This document shows, one piece after another, positions 55,431 to 64,000 of a stretch of 64,000 nt of DNA. The notes beneath the pieces were generated by a model that saw only the letters and a program-made list of their open reading frames with translations, was not told the origin of the DNA and searched no databases. A program made the translations under genes and the position numbers. Numbering within the stretch: position 1 is the stretch's first letter; every line of letters begins with the position of its first letter. This DNA is from Pararge aegeria (taxonomy: Eukaryota > Arthropoda > Insecta > Lepidoptera > Nymphalidae): assembly GCF_905163445.1 (NCBI RefSeq), contig NC_053190.1:3598501-3662500 (forward strand), read 5' to 3'.

Positions 55431-55482
55431 ATTCAACTGGGTATTAGTACGAGTAGAACGTGAAACGTTTTTTATCGACACA

Positions 55483-55670
55483 CTAGCTGTCGTCCGCGTG
55501 TATTACGTTTTCTTTCAAATCCCGTGGGAACCGTTTTGTTTGTAAAAGTAGCCTATTTTACTCGACGTCTTTTCAGCTAATTCTTTGCCGAAAATTAGGT
55601 TGATTGGTTGCATAGTTAGGTCGTGACGGAAGGACAAAGAAACTTACTAACAAACATACTGTAGCATTTA
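55483..55670 (-). mobile_element. Helitron-like element, 5' end uncertain
   Basis: The minus-strand 3' end is ACACGCGGACGACAGCTAG next to T. Inside are the common motifs CCCACGGGATTTGAAAG, GGCTACTTTTAC and AACCAATCAACCTAATTTT shared with 19155-19345. The 5' TC terminus is not recognised. Confidence 0.5.
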
Positions 55671-56121
55671 TAATATGATTATGATTGCATATCGTCTGCG
55701 AAAGGTGCAGAAGTCATTTGTGGGATTGAGTATACGCTTTTATAATATGATTCCTAAGGTAATTTTGGACCTACCAATCCATAAGTTTAAAGAATGTGTT
55801 AAAACACATTTATTACAGCGAGGTTATTATACAATTGATGAGTTTCTTAATGACAAGGTTGCTTGGAAGCATCCGGCTCCGCTTTCATCTCTCACAAGAT
55901 AGAAAAATGAATAGAAAAATGAATGTTAAAATATAAAATGTAAATTTTTGATGTTGGAAAAGAGCAACTGCTGAGTTTCTTGCCGGCTTCTTCTCGGTAG
56001 AATCTGCCTTCCGAACCGGTGGTAGAGTCACTACACACGGACAGACTTGACGTTTCAAAAGTGCTTGTATTAGGCCTACTTGAAATAAATGAATTTTGAA
56101 TTTTGAATTTTGAATTTTGAG
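55670..56121 (+). pseudogene. CR1-like LINE 3' end (T1), tail (GAATTTT)n
   Basis: Encodes AYRLRKVQKSFVGLSIRFYN and HLLQRGYYTIDEFLNDKVAW, then a 3' UTR (GAGCAACTGCTGAGTTTCTT, CGGTGGTAGAGTCACTACAC, GGCCTACTTGAAATAAATG) and four GAATTTT repeats at the end. Best-preserved T1 end in the window. Confidence 0.65.
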
Positions 56122-56542
56122 TATATACTAAGTGAAACAAACAAAGTTATTTTTTTACTAGAGGTAGGTATAATGAATACTCATATTTACCACTTCATTC
56201 GCATGTTTATCCTCAAATCTGAGACTAGGACCTATGCAAATATACCTTAAGGTAACAATTAAACTAAAAGCCGGTTTTCCTTTTTAAAACCAGTTGTTTG
56301 CAATCATTTTCCTCTTTGACCGTGTTAATTTACTATTCATGTCAGAGAGAGACAACCTGATTGGAAAAAGTTGAAACGGATTAACGTAAAAGAAAGAGAG
56401 CAATATGGGTTGCGAGCTTCGTTTTAAATCAAAGGCCGTGGATCGATAGTGACCGCGTGGCAAGGGATGTTTATTAAGGGTAAGAGTCACAGGGCTAAAA
56501 GTAAATTTTGTTACAATGCATTCAAACAGTAGTGATAAACGA

Positions 56543-56790
56543 CTAAGACACCGAGAAGTATCTTTATATCGTTCGTATTTATATCAAAATACCCACCAAC
56601 TCAATGTCATGAACATTGGTTATTAATCAAATATAATTTTAATTGTTTCTTGAAAACTATCTATAAGCAATTAATAATTATTAGGGTAAATCCTTATCGA
56701 AATAATAAAATATCTGACAAATATGAATTTATAGTTATCGAAAGTTTAGTTATTTACCCACTTTATAAAATTACTGTAACAGTAGTTATT
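56543..56790 (+). repeat. Repeat D
   Basis: ACTAAGACACCGAGAAGTAT, ATCAAAATACCCACCAACTC, AATGTCATGAACATTGG and CCCACTTTATAAAATTACTG. Confidence 0.5.
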
Positions 56791-56897
56791 TGTGTTTGCT
56801 CAGCGAATAGGCTAAATTATTAGGTACCTATTCGTAATGTTTTAGTTGAAATGTTTTAGTAATCGTAATATCGTAATAAAAATCGTAATGTTTTATT

Positions 56898-57152
56898 TAT
56901 GACAAGATTGCTTGGAAGCATCCGGCTCCGCTTTCATCTCTCACAAGATAAAAAAATGAATTTTGAAATGTAAAATGTAAATTGTTAATGTTGGAAAAGA
57001 GCAACTGCTGAGTTTCTTGCCGGCTTCTTCTCGGTAGAATCTGCCTTCCGAACCGGTGGTAGAGTCACTACACACAGACAGACTTGACGTTTCAAAAGTG
57101 CTTATATTAGGCCTACTTGAAATAAATGAATTTTTAAATTTTGAATTTTTTA
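56898..57152 (+). mobile_element. CR1-like LINE 3' end (T1)
   Basis: GACAAGATTGCTTGGAAGCA encodes the last ORF residues, then the T1 UTR and tail. Starts abruptly, so 5' truncated. Confidence 0.6.
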
Positions 57153-57338
57153 AAGCAAACCCAATAATTACCCACTACTATGTAAACTCTTGTACCCTGG
57201 TACCTTGTATATAATCATGACCATCATTATTAGACTATAAAATAAACACAACCGAATTGACCCAGTAATGGTTACCCATTAAAAGGAATTCGGACCCAGT
57301 AATGGGTAACGGTGTGTTAGGAGTACTCTCATGTAACA

Positions 57339-57741
57339 GTGGCGTGCACTTCATACATGCACAAAAGCACTGCTTACCCAAATTATTTTGACGGCCGACT
57401 GGCGCAGTGGGCAGCGACCCTGCTTTCTGAGTCCAAGGCCGTGGGTTCGATTACCACAACTGGAAAATGTTTGTGTGATGAACATAAGTGTTTTTCAGTG
57501 TCTGGGTGTTTATATGTATTTTCTAAGTATTTATGTATATATAATTCATAAAAATATTCATCACTCATCTTAGAACCCATCACACAAGCTACACTTACTT
57601 TGGGGCTAGATGGCGATGTGTGTATTGTCGTAGTATATATAAAAAAAAAAAAAATTATATTACTTATACTGGAGGGGAATTTTTCATTTTTATGCCATGT
57701 ATCTGCTTTATGCATACTTGGCCGGAGACCCTGTGCACGCC
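57339..57741 (+). mobile_element. GTGGCGTGCAC MITE carrying an inserted SINE
   Basis: Starts GTGGCGTGCACTTCATACAT and ends GACCCTGTGCACGCC, so the termini are inverted (GGCGTGCAC/GTGCACGCC). Without the SINE at 57390-57654 the element is about 138 bp, matching its relatives at 8533-8663 and 34462-34600. AAATTAT on both sides of the SINE is a probable target duplication. Confidence 0.65.
57390..57654 (+). mobile_element. SINE-A (Metulj-like), full length
   Basis: tRNA-like head GGCGCAGTGGGCAGCGACCC (A box) and GTGGGTTCGATTACC (B box), then AAATGTTTGTGTGATGAACA, TTTTTCAGTGTCTGGGTG, ACACAAGCTACACTTACTTT, GGGGCTAGATGGCGATG and a poly-A-like end. Pol III-transcribed, mobilised by a partner LINE. 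Open frames in it are chance. Confidence 0.75.
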
Positions 57742-58390
57742 GCTGCATAGGATTGTCTTGAGCTAAAAAAAAGTTAAAAATAAAACTACTTAAAAATTTA
57801 ATGTAAGTACATAATCAGAATAACATTACGCAGTTACACAATTTTTATGGATTTTTAAAAGCAAACGAAATTTTTATTGTACCTACGTATGGTTTATAAA
57901 ATAAATTATGCAAATCACTTTGTTATGTAAATATGAAACAAACAGTAAAATTACAAAACTGTATAATTAAATATATTTTATAACGCATGTTTATAAAACC
58001 ATAAGAATGTATCGATGCCAATAATTTCATTATTATTCCAGGTCAATCAACTTGAGTAAGGTAAAAGTACCCAGTAAAGAAATCTATAGTTAATATTCAA
58101 TATTATTAGTAATTTTCTTTAAGGAAGTTTGTTTTCTTGCAATTACCTACCAGGCGGTTGTAAATTAACTGGTCGTTGAAACAAGGTGTAGCAATCTGCA
58201 GAAAAGCTGATATCAATTTATCAGCGTTAACAACTCGCTTAGCTAGTAGTCTAGAACAACTTTAGCCATTTGCAATCTACTTTAAAAAACAGACTTCTTT
58301 AACAAACTTCGTTATAGTTCAGCAAATTTAAAGAGAGCTTTTATTAGAGAGGTCAAGAAGTTGCCTGTCTTTCGGTATTCTACATATATG

Positions 58391-58665
58391 GACGGCCGAT
58401 TGGCGCAGTTTGCAGCGACCCTGCTTTCTGAGTCCAAGGCCGTGGGTTCGATTCCCACAACTGGAAAATGTTTGTGTGATAAGCATGGATATTTTTAAGT
58501 GTCTGGGTGTTTATATGTATATTATAAGTATTTATGTTTATTATTCTAAAAAAATTTCATCAGTCATTTCAGTACCCATAACACAAGCTACGCTTACTTT
58601 GGGGCTAGATGGCGATGTGTGCGTTGTCGCAGTATATAAATTATTTATTTATTTATTTTTATTTA
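58391..58665 (+). mobile_element. SINE-A (Metulj-like), full length
   Basis: GACGGCCGATTGGCGCAGTT start, GTGGGTTCGATTCCCAC B box, and GGGGCTAGATGGCGATGTG before (TTTA)n. The 140-codon frame starting here spans SINE and flanking LINE-like sequence and is not a gene. Confidence 0.75.
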
Positions 58666-58774
58666 TATATTTCGGAGAGTGTACTCAGGAACTATTGAAT
58701 TTTGTCCCATCTTCAGCTTTCTACGTTCGAACTGCAAGAAATCGTAAGGATATGTACCGTTACGTAGTGAATGT

Positions 58775-58890
58775 CCCATGGACTCCTCACACTTTTTCGT
58801 CTGGTGGGAGATCGACGATGACGTGCCGCTAGGCGAGTTAGCGTTCCGGTACGAGGTCGCGTAGACATTGATTATGAGTATGGGTTTAAT
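58775..58890 (+). mobile_element. SINE-C middle fragment
   Basis: GATGACGTGCCGCTAGGCGA, GTTAGCGTTCCGGTACGAGG and TCGCGTAGACATTGATTA. Confidence 0.4.
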
Positions 58891-59317
58891 ATCTTTATTT
58901 TATTCATTATTACGTACCATAAATTGTGATTGTGAACATAAGATACATGAAGTGTACAGGAAAGCTTATCTCTATAAGAGATCTCTTCCAGCTACCCCAG
59001 GATGTGAGTAAGATGATTTAATTGTGGTATAAGTCAAATAAAGGTACAATAACTACTAAGGATATTCAATATATGGAAATAATAACAACATTCTACATAC
59101 TAATACAATAAAATTTGAAGATACTATATATACAAAATACATAAAAATAATAAAATAAATATTTATATAATAAAAATATAAATATATATCTTTAATAAGT
59201 AAACAGTGATAAATATACTGACAACGATAGATAATGCTCCTTTACATTGTGTTTATAAGAGTGCACCGATCGGCAGTGTCTAATATGTTCTGGTAGTGAG
59301 TTCCAAATATAATTTTT

Positions 59318-59570
59318 ACGGCCAACTGGCGCAGTGGGCAGCGATACTGCTTTCTGAGTCAAAGGCTGTGGGTTCGATTCCCACAACTCAAAAATGTTGG
59401 TGTGATGAACATGAATATTTTTCAGTGTCTGGGTGTGTAACTGTATATTACAAGTATTTATTTATCTATTATTCATAAAAATATTCATCATTCACCTTAG
59501 TACCCATAACACAAGCTATGCTTACATTGGGGCTAGACGGCGATGTGTGTATTGTGTAACTACTATAGAT
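59318..59570 (+). mobile_element. SINE-A (Metulj-like), full length
   Basis: ACGGCCAACTGGCGCAGTGG, GTGGGTTCGATTCCCACAAC, AACATGAATATTTTTCAGTG and GGGGCTAGACGGCGATG. Confidence 0.75.
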
Positions 59571-59573
59571 GTA

Positions 59574-59665
59574 CAGGTTAGCCCTATACTATCTTAGACA
59601 CCATCTCTTACCACCAGGTGAGTTTGCAATCAAGGGCCAACTTGAAGTGGTATAAAAAAAATTAA
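59574..59665 (+). mobile_element. SINE-C tail
   Basis: CAGGTTAGCCCTATACTATC, TTACCACCAGGTGAGTTTGC and AGTGGTATAAAAAAAATT, directly after a SINE-A. Confidence 0.45.
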
Positions 59666-60051
59666 AAAGACGATTTGTTGTTGGTGAATCAACCACCACA
59701 GACTGTTTAAATATAATAAATAGCAAAATTAGATAAACGAAAGCAGAAATAATAAATTCTAATCAAAACAGTTTCACAAACTTAATCTAAACCTGTTAAC
59801 CAACAGATTTCTAGTGCTAACTATATTGAAATCATATTGCAATTAAAGCGGGAAGTAATTTAACTGCGCTCGCTACAAATATCGCAACTGCAGAAATAGT
59901 GTTATTAGGCATGTTCGCGAAGAAGTACTAACTCGCGCAAGTCCAATACTTATAGCATTATTTGGTAATCAAACCATCCTTGTTTTTTGTTGAGACTGTG
60001 TATTTAAAACTTAGTATAGGTTATACTTTTTAATAAACATAATGTGTGAAG

Positions 60052-60372
60052 AAGCGGTGATAGCGCATTGGGTAGAAGCTCGACTTGCCTTTCGGGGGGC
60101 TAGGTTTAAATCCTAGCACGCACCTCTAAATTTTCTAATTGATGTGTTTTTTTAAGTAATTAAAACATCACATACTTCTACGGTGAAGCAAAACAACGTG
60201 AGGAAACCTGCATGTCTAAGAGATCTACATAATGTTCTTAAAAGTGTGTGGAGTCCACCAATCTGCAGTGGGCCAGCGTGGTGGACTACGGCCTTAACCC
60301 CTTCTTATTGTGGGAGGAGCCCCGTGCTCTGTAGTGGGCCGGTAACGGGTCGATGTGATGATGATGATGAAT
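60052..60372 (+). mobile_element. SINE-B, full length
   Basis: tRNA-derived SINE. Head GCGGTGATAGCGCATTGGGT, B-box-like GCTAGGTTTAAATCCTAGC, body GGTGAAGCAAAACAACGTGA, GTGTGGAGTCCACCAATCTG, GGGCCAGCGTGGTGGACTAC and end GTAGTGGGCCGGTAACGGG followed by (GATGAT)n. Confidence 0.7.
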
Positions 60373-60518
60373 GTGTGAGTGTAATAAGTAGGTAAGTATA
60401 AATGTGACGTTATAGCAACGTCACGATACACGGTATACAACGATACAAGGCAACTTGTACATATTATCTTCTTTACATAGTATGAAACAGTTGCTTCTAT
60501 TATTATAAACATTATTTT

Positions 60519-60785
60519 GACGACCTCCCTGGCGCAACGGTGAGCGGTGTGAATTTAGGAGGTCCCGGGTTCGAATCAGTTTGAGAATTTATTACTTCTG
60601 AATTTTCTCCGGTCTGGTCTGGTGGGAGACTACAGACAAATACGTGCCACTAGCGATATGACTACGGGGTATGACTACCACACTCCCTTACTGGTTAGCC
60701 CGGTACCATCTTAGACTGCATCAGCACTTACCATCAGGTGAGATTGCAGTCAAGGGCTAACTTGTAGTGGTATAAAAAATAACAC
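60519..60785 (+). mobile_element. SINE-C, full length
   Basis: Third tRNA-like SINE. Head CCTGGCGCAACGGTGAGCGG and GGTCCCGGGTTCGAATCAG (B box), TTTTCTCCGGTCTGGTCTGG, then GGTACCATCTTAGACTGCAT, ACCATCAGGTGAGATTGCAG and GGGCTAACTTGTAGTGG with an A-rich end. Confidence 0.65.
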
Positions 60786-61359
60786 ATGATCTGTTACTGG
60801 ATATCGTAAGGCCGCCTAAACTTAACGAGATATAATAAATTTATGTGCCACAATTGTATTCTTAATCATTGCAAACTGCTCCACGCTAGTAAGAGGATAA
60901 ATCTTATTTTAAATGCAAATTAAATTATTAAAGATAAGATGTATAATGTAGGTTATCTTCTAGAAACTCATTATGAATTTATAATTACGATTGAAACAAA
61001 TTTTATGCAAACAACAATATATTTACATAGTGACACCTTGGAAGAGCTGTACATTGCCTTGACATTTCATAAATATAACAGGAGTGTCTGAAATAAAGCA
61101 ACAATATCGTGGTGATTCAAATCTTATTGAAAACCAAATTTTATATATCTTATCTTATCTTATACCAACCTTTTGTCCGGTATTCTTTCTTGATATTTCT
61201 CTTGCAAACGTTTGAGTTCTGTGATTTTAAGGTTAAAATCACAGAATCAATCTTAATTTGTACCCCATAGCAAGGGTTTTATGGCGTCCAAAAATAAAAT
61301 TCAGATAATACTAGACTTTGAACAACAAGAATCTATAAATTTGTTTATTTATTTGTTTT

Positions 61360-61613
61360 ATTTTATATACTACGACAGTCACATCGCCATTTTGCCCCAA
61401 TGTAAGCGTAACTTGTGTTATGGGTACTAAGATGACTGATGAATATTTTCATGACTAACATACATAAATACTTATAATATACAAATGAACACCCAACACT
61501 GAAAAACATTCATGTTCATCACACAAATATTTTCCAGTTGTGGGAATCGAACCCACATCCTTGACATAAGAAAGCAGGGTCGCTCCGTCCCACTGCACCA
61601 ATCGGCTGTCGTA
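61360..61613 (-). mobile_element. SINE-A (Metulj-like), full length
   Basis: Reverse copy: plus strand shows CACATCGCCATTTTGCCCC, GTTGTGGGAATCGAACCCAC and CCACTGCACCAATCGGC. Confidence 0.75.
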
Positions 61614-61735
61614 AATAAATGAATGAATGAATGCATACACTTTTATTGTACACCGCAAAAAAAACACAAAAATACAAATACAATAGAGTTAAGGTAGAGA
61701 TGGGTACCTACAATTTGCCTAGTTAAATGGTAAGT
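61612..61735 (-). mobile_element. LINE 3' tail (T3), short
   Basis: (AATG)n then CATACACTTTTATTGTACAC and AATACAATAGAGTTAAGG. Abuts SINE-A at 61360-61613. Confidence 0.4.
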
Positions 61736-61739
61736 TACC

Positions 61740-61815
61740 AAAAGCCGAAATATATTTCGAAAAATCTGCCTTCCAAACCATTAGATATACTCGTAGATAG
61801 ACTTGAAGTTTTATA
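61740..61815 (+). mobile_element. T1 LINE tail fragment
   Basis: AATCTGCCTTCCAAACCATT and AGACTTGAAGTTTTATAAT match the T1 UTR weakly. Confidence 0.3.
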
Positions 61816-61879
61816 ATATTTGTTATGAAAAAGTGCATTACTTTATCATTCCTTAGCGAAGCAACCAATCAACTTTATT

Positions 61880-62035
61880 TTTATGAATTAATGAATGTAC
61901 TTTTATTGCACACCACACAAAGTACATACAAAAAAGAAAAGTATAACAAAACAACGTATACAATTTGGCGGCATTATCGCTTTGTAGCGATTTCTTCCAG
62001 GCAACCAATGGCCAAGAAAATAGGTAGGTGGTGCA
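61880..62035 (-). mobile_element. LINE 3' tail (T3)
   Basis: AATGAATGTACTTTTATTGC, ACACCACACAAAGTACATAC, CAATTTGGCGGCATTATCGC and TAGCGATTTCTTCCAGGC. Overlapping open frames on both strands are readings of this repeat. Confidence 0.55.
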
Positions 62036-62255
62036 TATATACATCCACTCATAAAATAAATAACTTGTAACTAAATACAAATGAATAAATAAGTAACTAC
62101 CTATATAAATATAATATATAAAAATGATATTTACTTAAAAATATTATAAATTAAATATAAAAGAGAAGAAGGGAGCAGTGAAACAAACGGTTTCCACAGA
62201 ATATGTAAAAACCTAAATAAATGCGGGCCAAAAATGCGGCAACAGCTAATAATGT

Positions 62256-62445
62256 CAAAGTTAAAAGTCAGAAATATCTTTTTTCCATCAGTCCCATTGA
62301 TGGCACTTTTGTTTTATACATTACATAAACAATGTGTACAGTACATGCGAGTAAGATGATAACTATAACTATATTCATAAACTTAAAACTAAAGCTACGA
62401 GGGTTCCAAACGCGTCCTGGTCTAAGAAGAATCCCACCACATTTT
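62256..62445 (-). mobile_element. LINE 3' end (T2)
   Basis: GTCAAAGTTAAAAGTCAGAA tail, GATGGCACTTTTGTTTTATA, ACTAAAGCTACGAGGGTTCC and CGCGTCCTGGTCTAAGAAG. Confidence 0.5.
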
Positions 62446-62514
62446 GAATTTGAATTAAATGTTTTAAGTTATGGTCAATTAATAAAATAATTAAGATTAT
62501 TACATAATGTTATA

Positions 62515-63111
62515 TTCAGACACGGCGGGAACCGCGCGATCATAGAATCGCACGGAAATCGCGCGGGTCTTATTTATATGAGTTATAAGTAATCGTTCAG
62601 ACATAACCGCGCGGTTGATCAAGCCGCGCGGTTACCGCAACCCAACCGCCAGAAAATAGAATCGCGCTGCTCCCGCGCATTTCTATTACTATGGAGTCTT
62701 TACTTCGCGTTCAGTTGCGTTGCGGATATCGCGCGGTTAGCACCTCACAGCTCGTGAGTTCGCCACGGATCGTTTCGAACCTGAACTATTTATTGATGAA
62801 GTGGAGAAGACACCTACAATATGGGATCTTCAGTGTGAAGATTAGTCAAATAAAATTATCAAGAACCGAGCTTAGAATGAGTTGGTGGAAATATTTGTAA
62901 ATTGTGAAGTCACGTTGGAAAGAAAGAATATATTAAGTAAGTAGGTTTATTCACCAAAATGCACTGACAGAATTATTATCTCTACTGCATTTTCAAACTG
63001 ACGTTATCCCCGCACGAAAATCGCATAGTAACCGCCGGCGTCTGAATAGTATCACAATTTTGCGGGTTCAAGCCGCGCGATTCGTAAACGCGCGGTTCCC
63101 GCATGTCTGAA
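62515..63111 (+). mobile_element. Decayed DNA transposon with MADF-domain remnant
   Basis: A 597-bp, unusually GC-rich element with inverted ends: left TTCAGACACGGCGGGAACCG, complemented right TTCAGACATGCGGGAACCG. CpG-rich subterminal repeats (ACCGCGCGGTTG, CGCGCGGTTACC) occur on both sides. The middle carries a broken MADF-like frame (62768 onward). The target duplication is not clear; TA is possible. Ends plus a MADF protein suggest a deletion derivative related to PIF/Harbinger-like elements, many of which encode such a protein; the superfamily is inferred. Confidence 0.65.
62768..62931 (+). pseudogene. MADF (Myb/SANT-like) domain remnant, two in-frame stops
   Basis: One frame reads DRFEPELFIDEVEKTPTIWD, LQCED, stop, SNKIIKNRA, stop, NELVEIFVNCEV. 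The order matches a MADF DNA-binding domain: acidic FI-xx-V helix, conserved W of TIWD, then the helix that normally holds Y and W. Both stops (62843-62845 and 62873-62875) are TAG and fall where MADF domains usually have the conserved Tyr and Trp. The domain is therefore dead. In full elements such proteins bind transposon ends or help the transposase. Confidence 0.6.
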
Positions 63112-63127
63112 CTAGCGCTTAGTGTTC

Positions 63128-63268
63128 CAATGCGATGCGTCGAAACAAAATAGAGTTATGTCTACCATACTCCCTAACAGGTTAGCCCGCTACCATCTTA
63201 GACTACTTCATAACTGAGGTGTGATTGCAGTCAAAGGCTAACTTGTAGTGGAATAAAAAAAATAAAAC
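63128..63268 (+). mobile_element. SINE-C 3' part
   Basis: ACCATACTCCCTAACAGGTT, AGCCCGCTACCATCTTAGAC and GGCTAACTTGTAGTGG. Begins just right of the MADF transposon. Confidence 0.5.
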
Positions 63269-63502
63269 GTTGTATTCGAATTCAATTTATTTTGAATTTG
63301 AATTAAAATGGCAGTTTGAAATTATGGTCAGTCAATAAAATGTTAAATATTACACGAACATAAAATGCAACAGTAAAAAAAATAATTACTTATCTTATCG
63401 GGTTTTTAACATTCAAATAAACGGATGGGAGGACATTGAACGCATTTGTTTATTTCATATTGTATGGTTTCGAAGAATCGCAGTAGTTCGGTTATAACAA
63501 CG

Positions 63503-63815
63503 ACATGCCCTGGCGCTGTGGTTTTAGGTGGGAGGTCCCGTGTACGATGGGGCTGGGGTAATAAGACACTCTTTGATTACTGAATAATCTCTTTTCTGGT
63601 CTACTGGAAGTTTCGGCAGTGACTAGTTACCACGCTACTGACAAAGACGCCTGCTAAGCGCTTTAGCGTTCCGGTACGATGTCCCGTAGGAACCGGATAG
63701 GAAAGGATAAGGGATATAGGATTAATTAAACTGCACTTAACAGCTGAGCCCGTTACCTTCTCACTGCAGCAGGTAAGATTGCTGTCAAGTGCTAACGTGT
63801 AGTAGAATTAAATTA
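63503..63815 (+). mobile_element. SINE-C, diverged
   Basis: CCTGGCGCTGTGGTTTTAGG, GTGACTAGTTACCACGCTAC, GCGCTTTAGCGTTCCGGTAC and AAGATTGCTGTCAAGTGCTA. Confidence 0.55.
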
Positions 63816-64000
63816 ATAAGAGTACAGTTTAAGTTTTTAAGATGAGCAACGTATGGCTCCTACTTTGAAGCTTCGTTGGTATTATTAAATGTAGTATTAC
63901 AAACACATAAAATTGTATTCAAGCAGTTTTACAAAAGTATTTTTCGCTGTTATGCTTTTCTGTTCTTGTTTATTCACCTTCTTATGTCCATAAAAGTGTT

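Noticed and set aside
57383..57748. 121-codon minus-strand frame
   Set aside because: Spans a SINE nested in a MITE, with a poly-Phe run from the SINE tail.
58410..58832. 140-codon plus-strand frame
   Set aside because: Starts inside a SINE-A and continues through its tail into other repeat sequence.

Overview
The window looks like one stretch of nuclear DNA from a lepidopteran, probably a butterfly. The base composition is AT-rich and nearly all recognisable sequence is transposon debris of lepidopteran type. It includes tRNA-derived SINEs of the Metulj kind, CR1/jockey-like, RTE-like and R2/R4-like LINE 3' ends, small Helitrons ending in CTAG with a 3' hairpin, and several MITE families. 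No bacterial gene organisation, operon or CRISPR array is present. Family assignments rest on motif recognition by eye, not on a database search.

Host genes are sparse. The best candidate is a 31-codon first coding exon at 44289-44381 (+) with a CpG-rich promoter-like region upstream. It matches the N-terminal cytoplasmic tail and membrane anchor of GALNT2-type polypeptide N-acetylgalactosaminyltransferases (insect Pgant2), and the rest of that gene should lie to the right, behind a long intron. A second candidate is an ATG-less open exon at 36990-37212 (-) bounded by good splice signals. A complete-looking 5S rRNA gene with a Pol III T-run terminator lies at 37417-37536 (-).

The most striking element is a 2.7 kb DNA transposon at 10866-13566. 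It has about 538-bp near-identical terminal inverted repeats, TA target duplications, and one transposase gene with an N-terminal DUF4817-like HTH and a DDD catalytic core (36 residues between the second and third D). A 114-bp GT-AG intron joins its two halves into a 358-aa protein. It looks intact and could be autonomous. A related, transposon-free copy of its target repeat lies at 50226-50281.

Layout: 1-10.8 kb, LINE/SINE debris with a Penelope-like repeat and a perfect hairpin. 10.9-13.6 kb, the long-TIR transposon. 13.6-26 kb, mostly AT-rich DNA with CA microsatellites, a Helitron nested in a SINE, and LINE ends. 26.3-27.8 kb, a satellite-like array of units of about 264 bp. 28-36.4 kb, nested MITEs, SINEs and LINE ends. 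36.6-38 kb, the candidate exon and 5S gene. 38-44 kb, repeats and a 12-bp-TSD retroelement. 44.1-44.4 kb, the Pgant2-like promoter and exon. 44.4-64 kb, probably intronic sequence full of SINEs, LINE ends, a Helitron and a decayed MADF-domain DNA transposon.

Nested insertions give a relative history: Helitron in SINE, SINE in MITE, MITE in SINE, MITE with 8-bp TSD in a LINE tail, SINE in LINE ORF.
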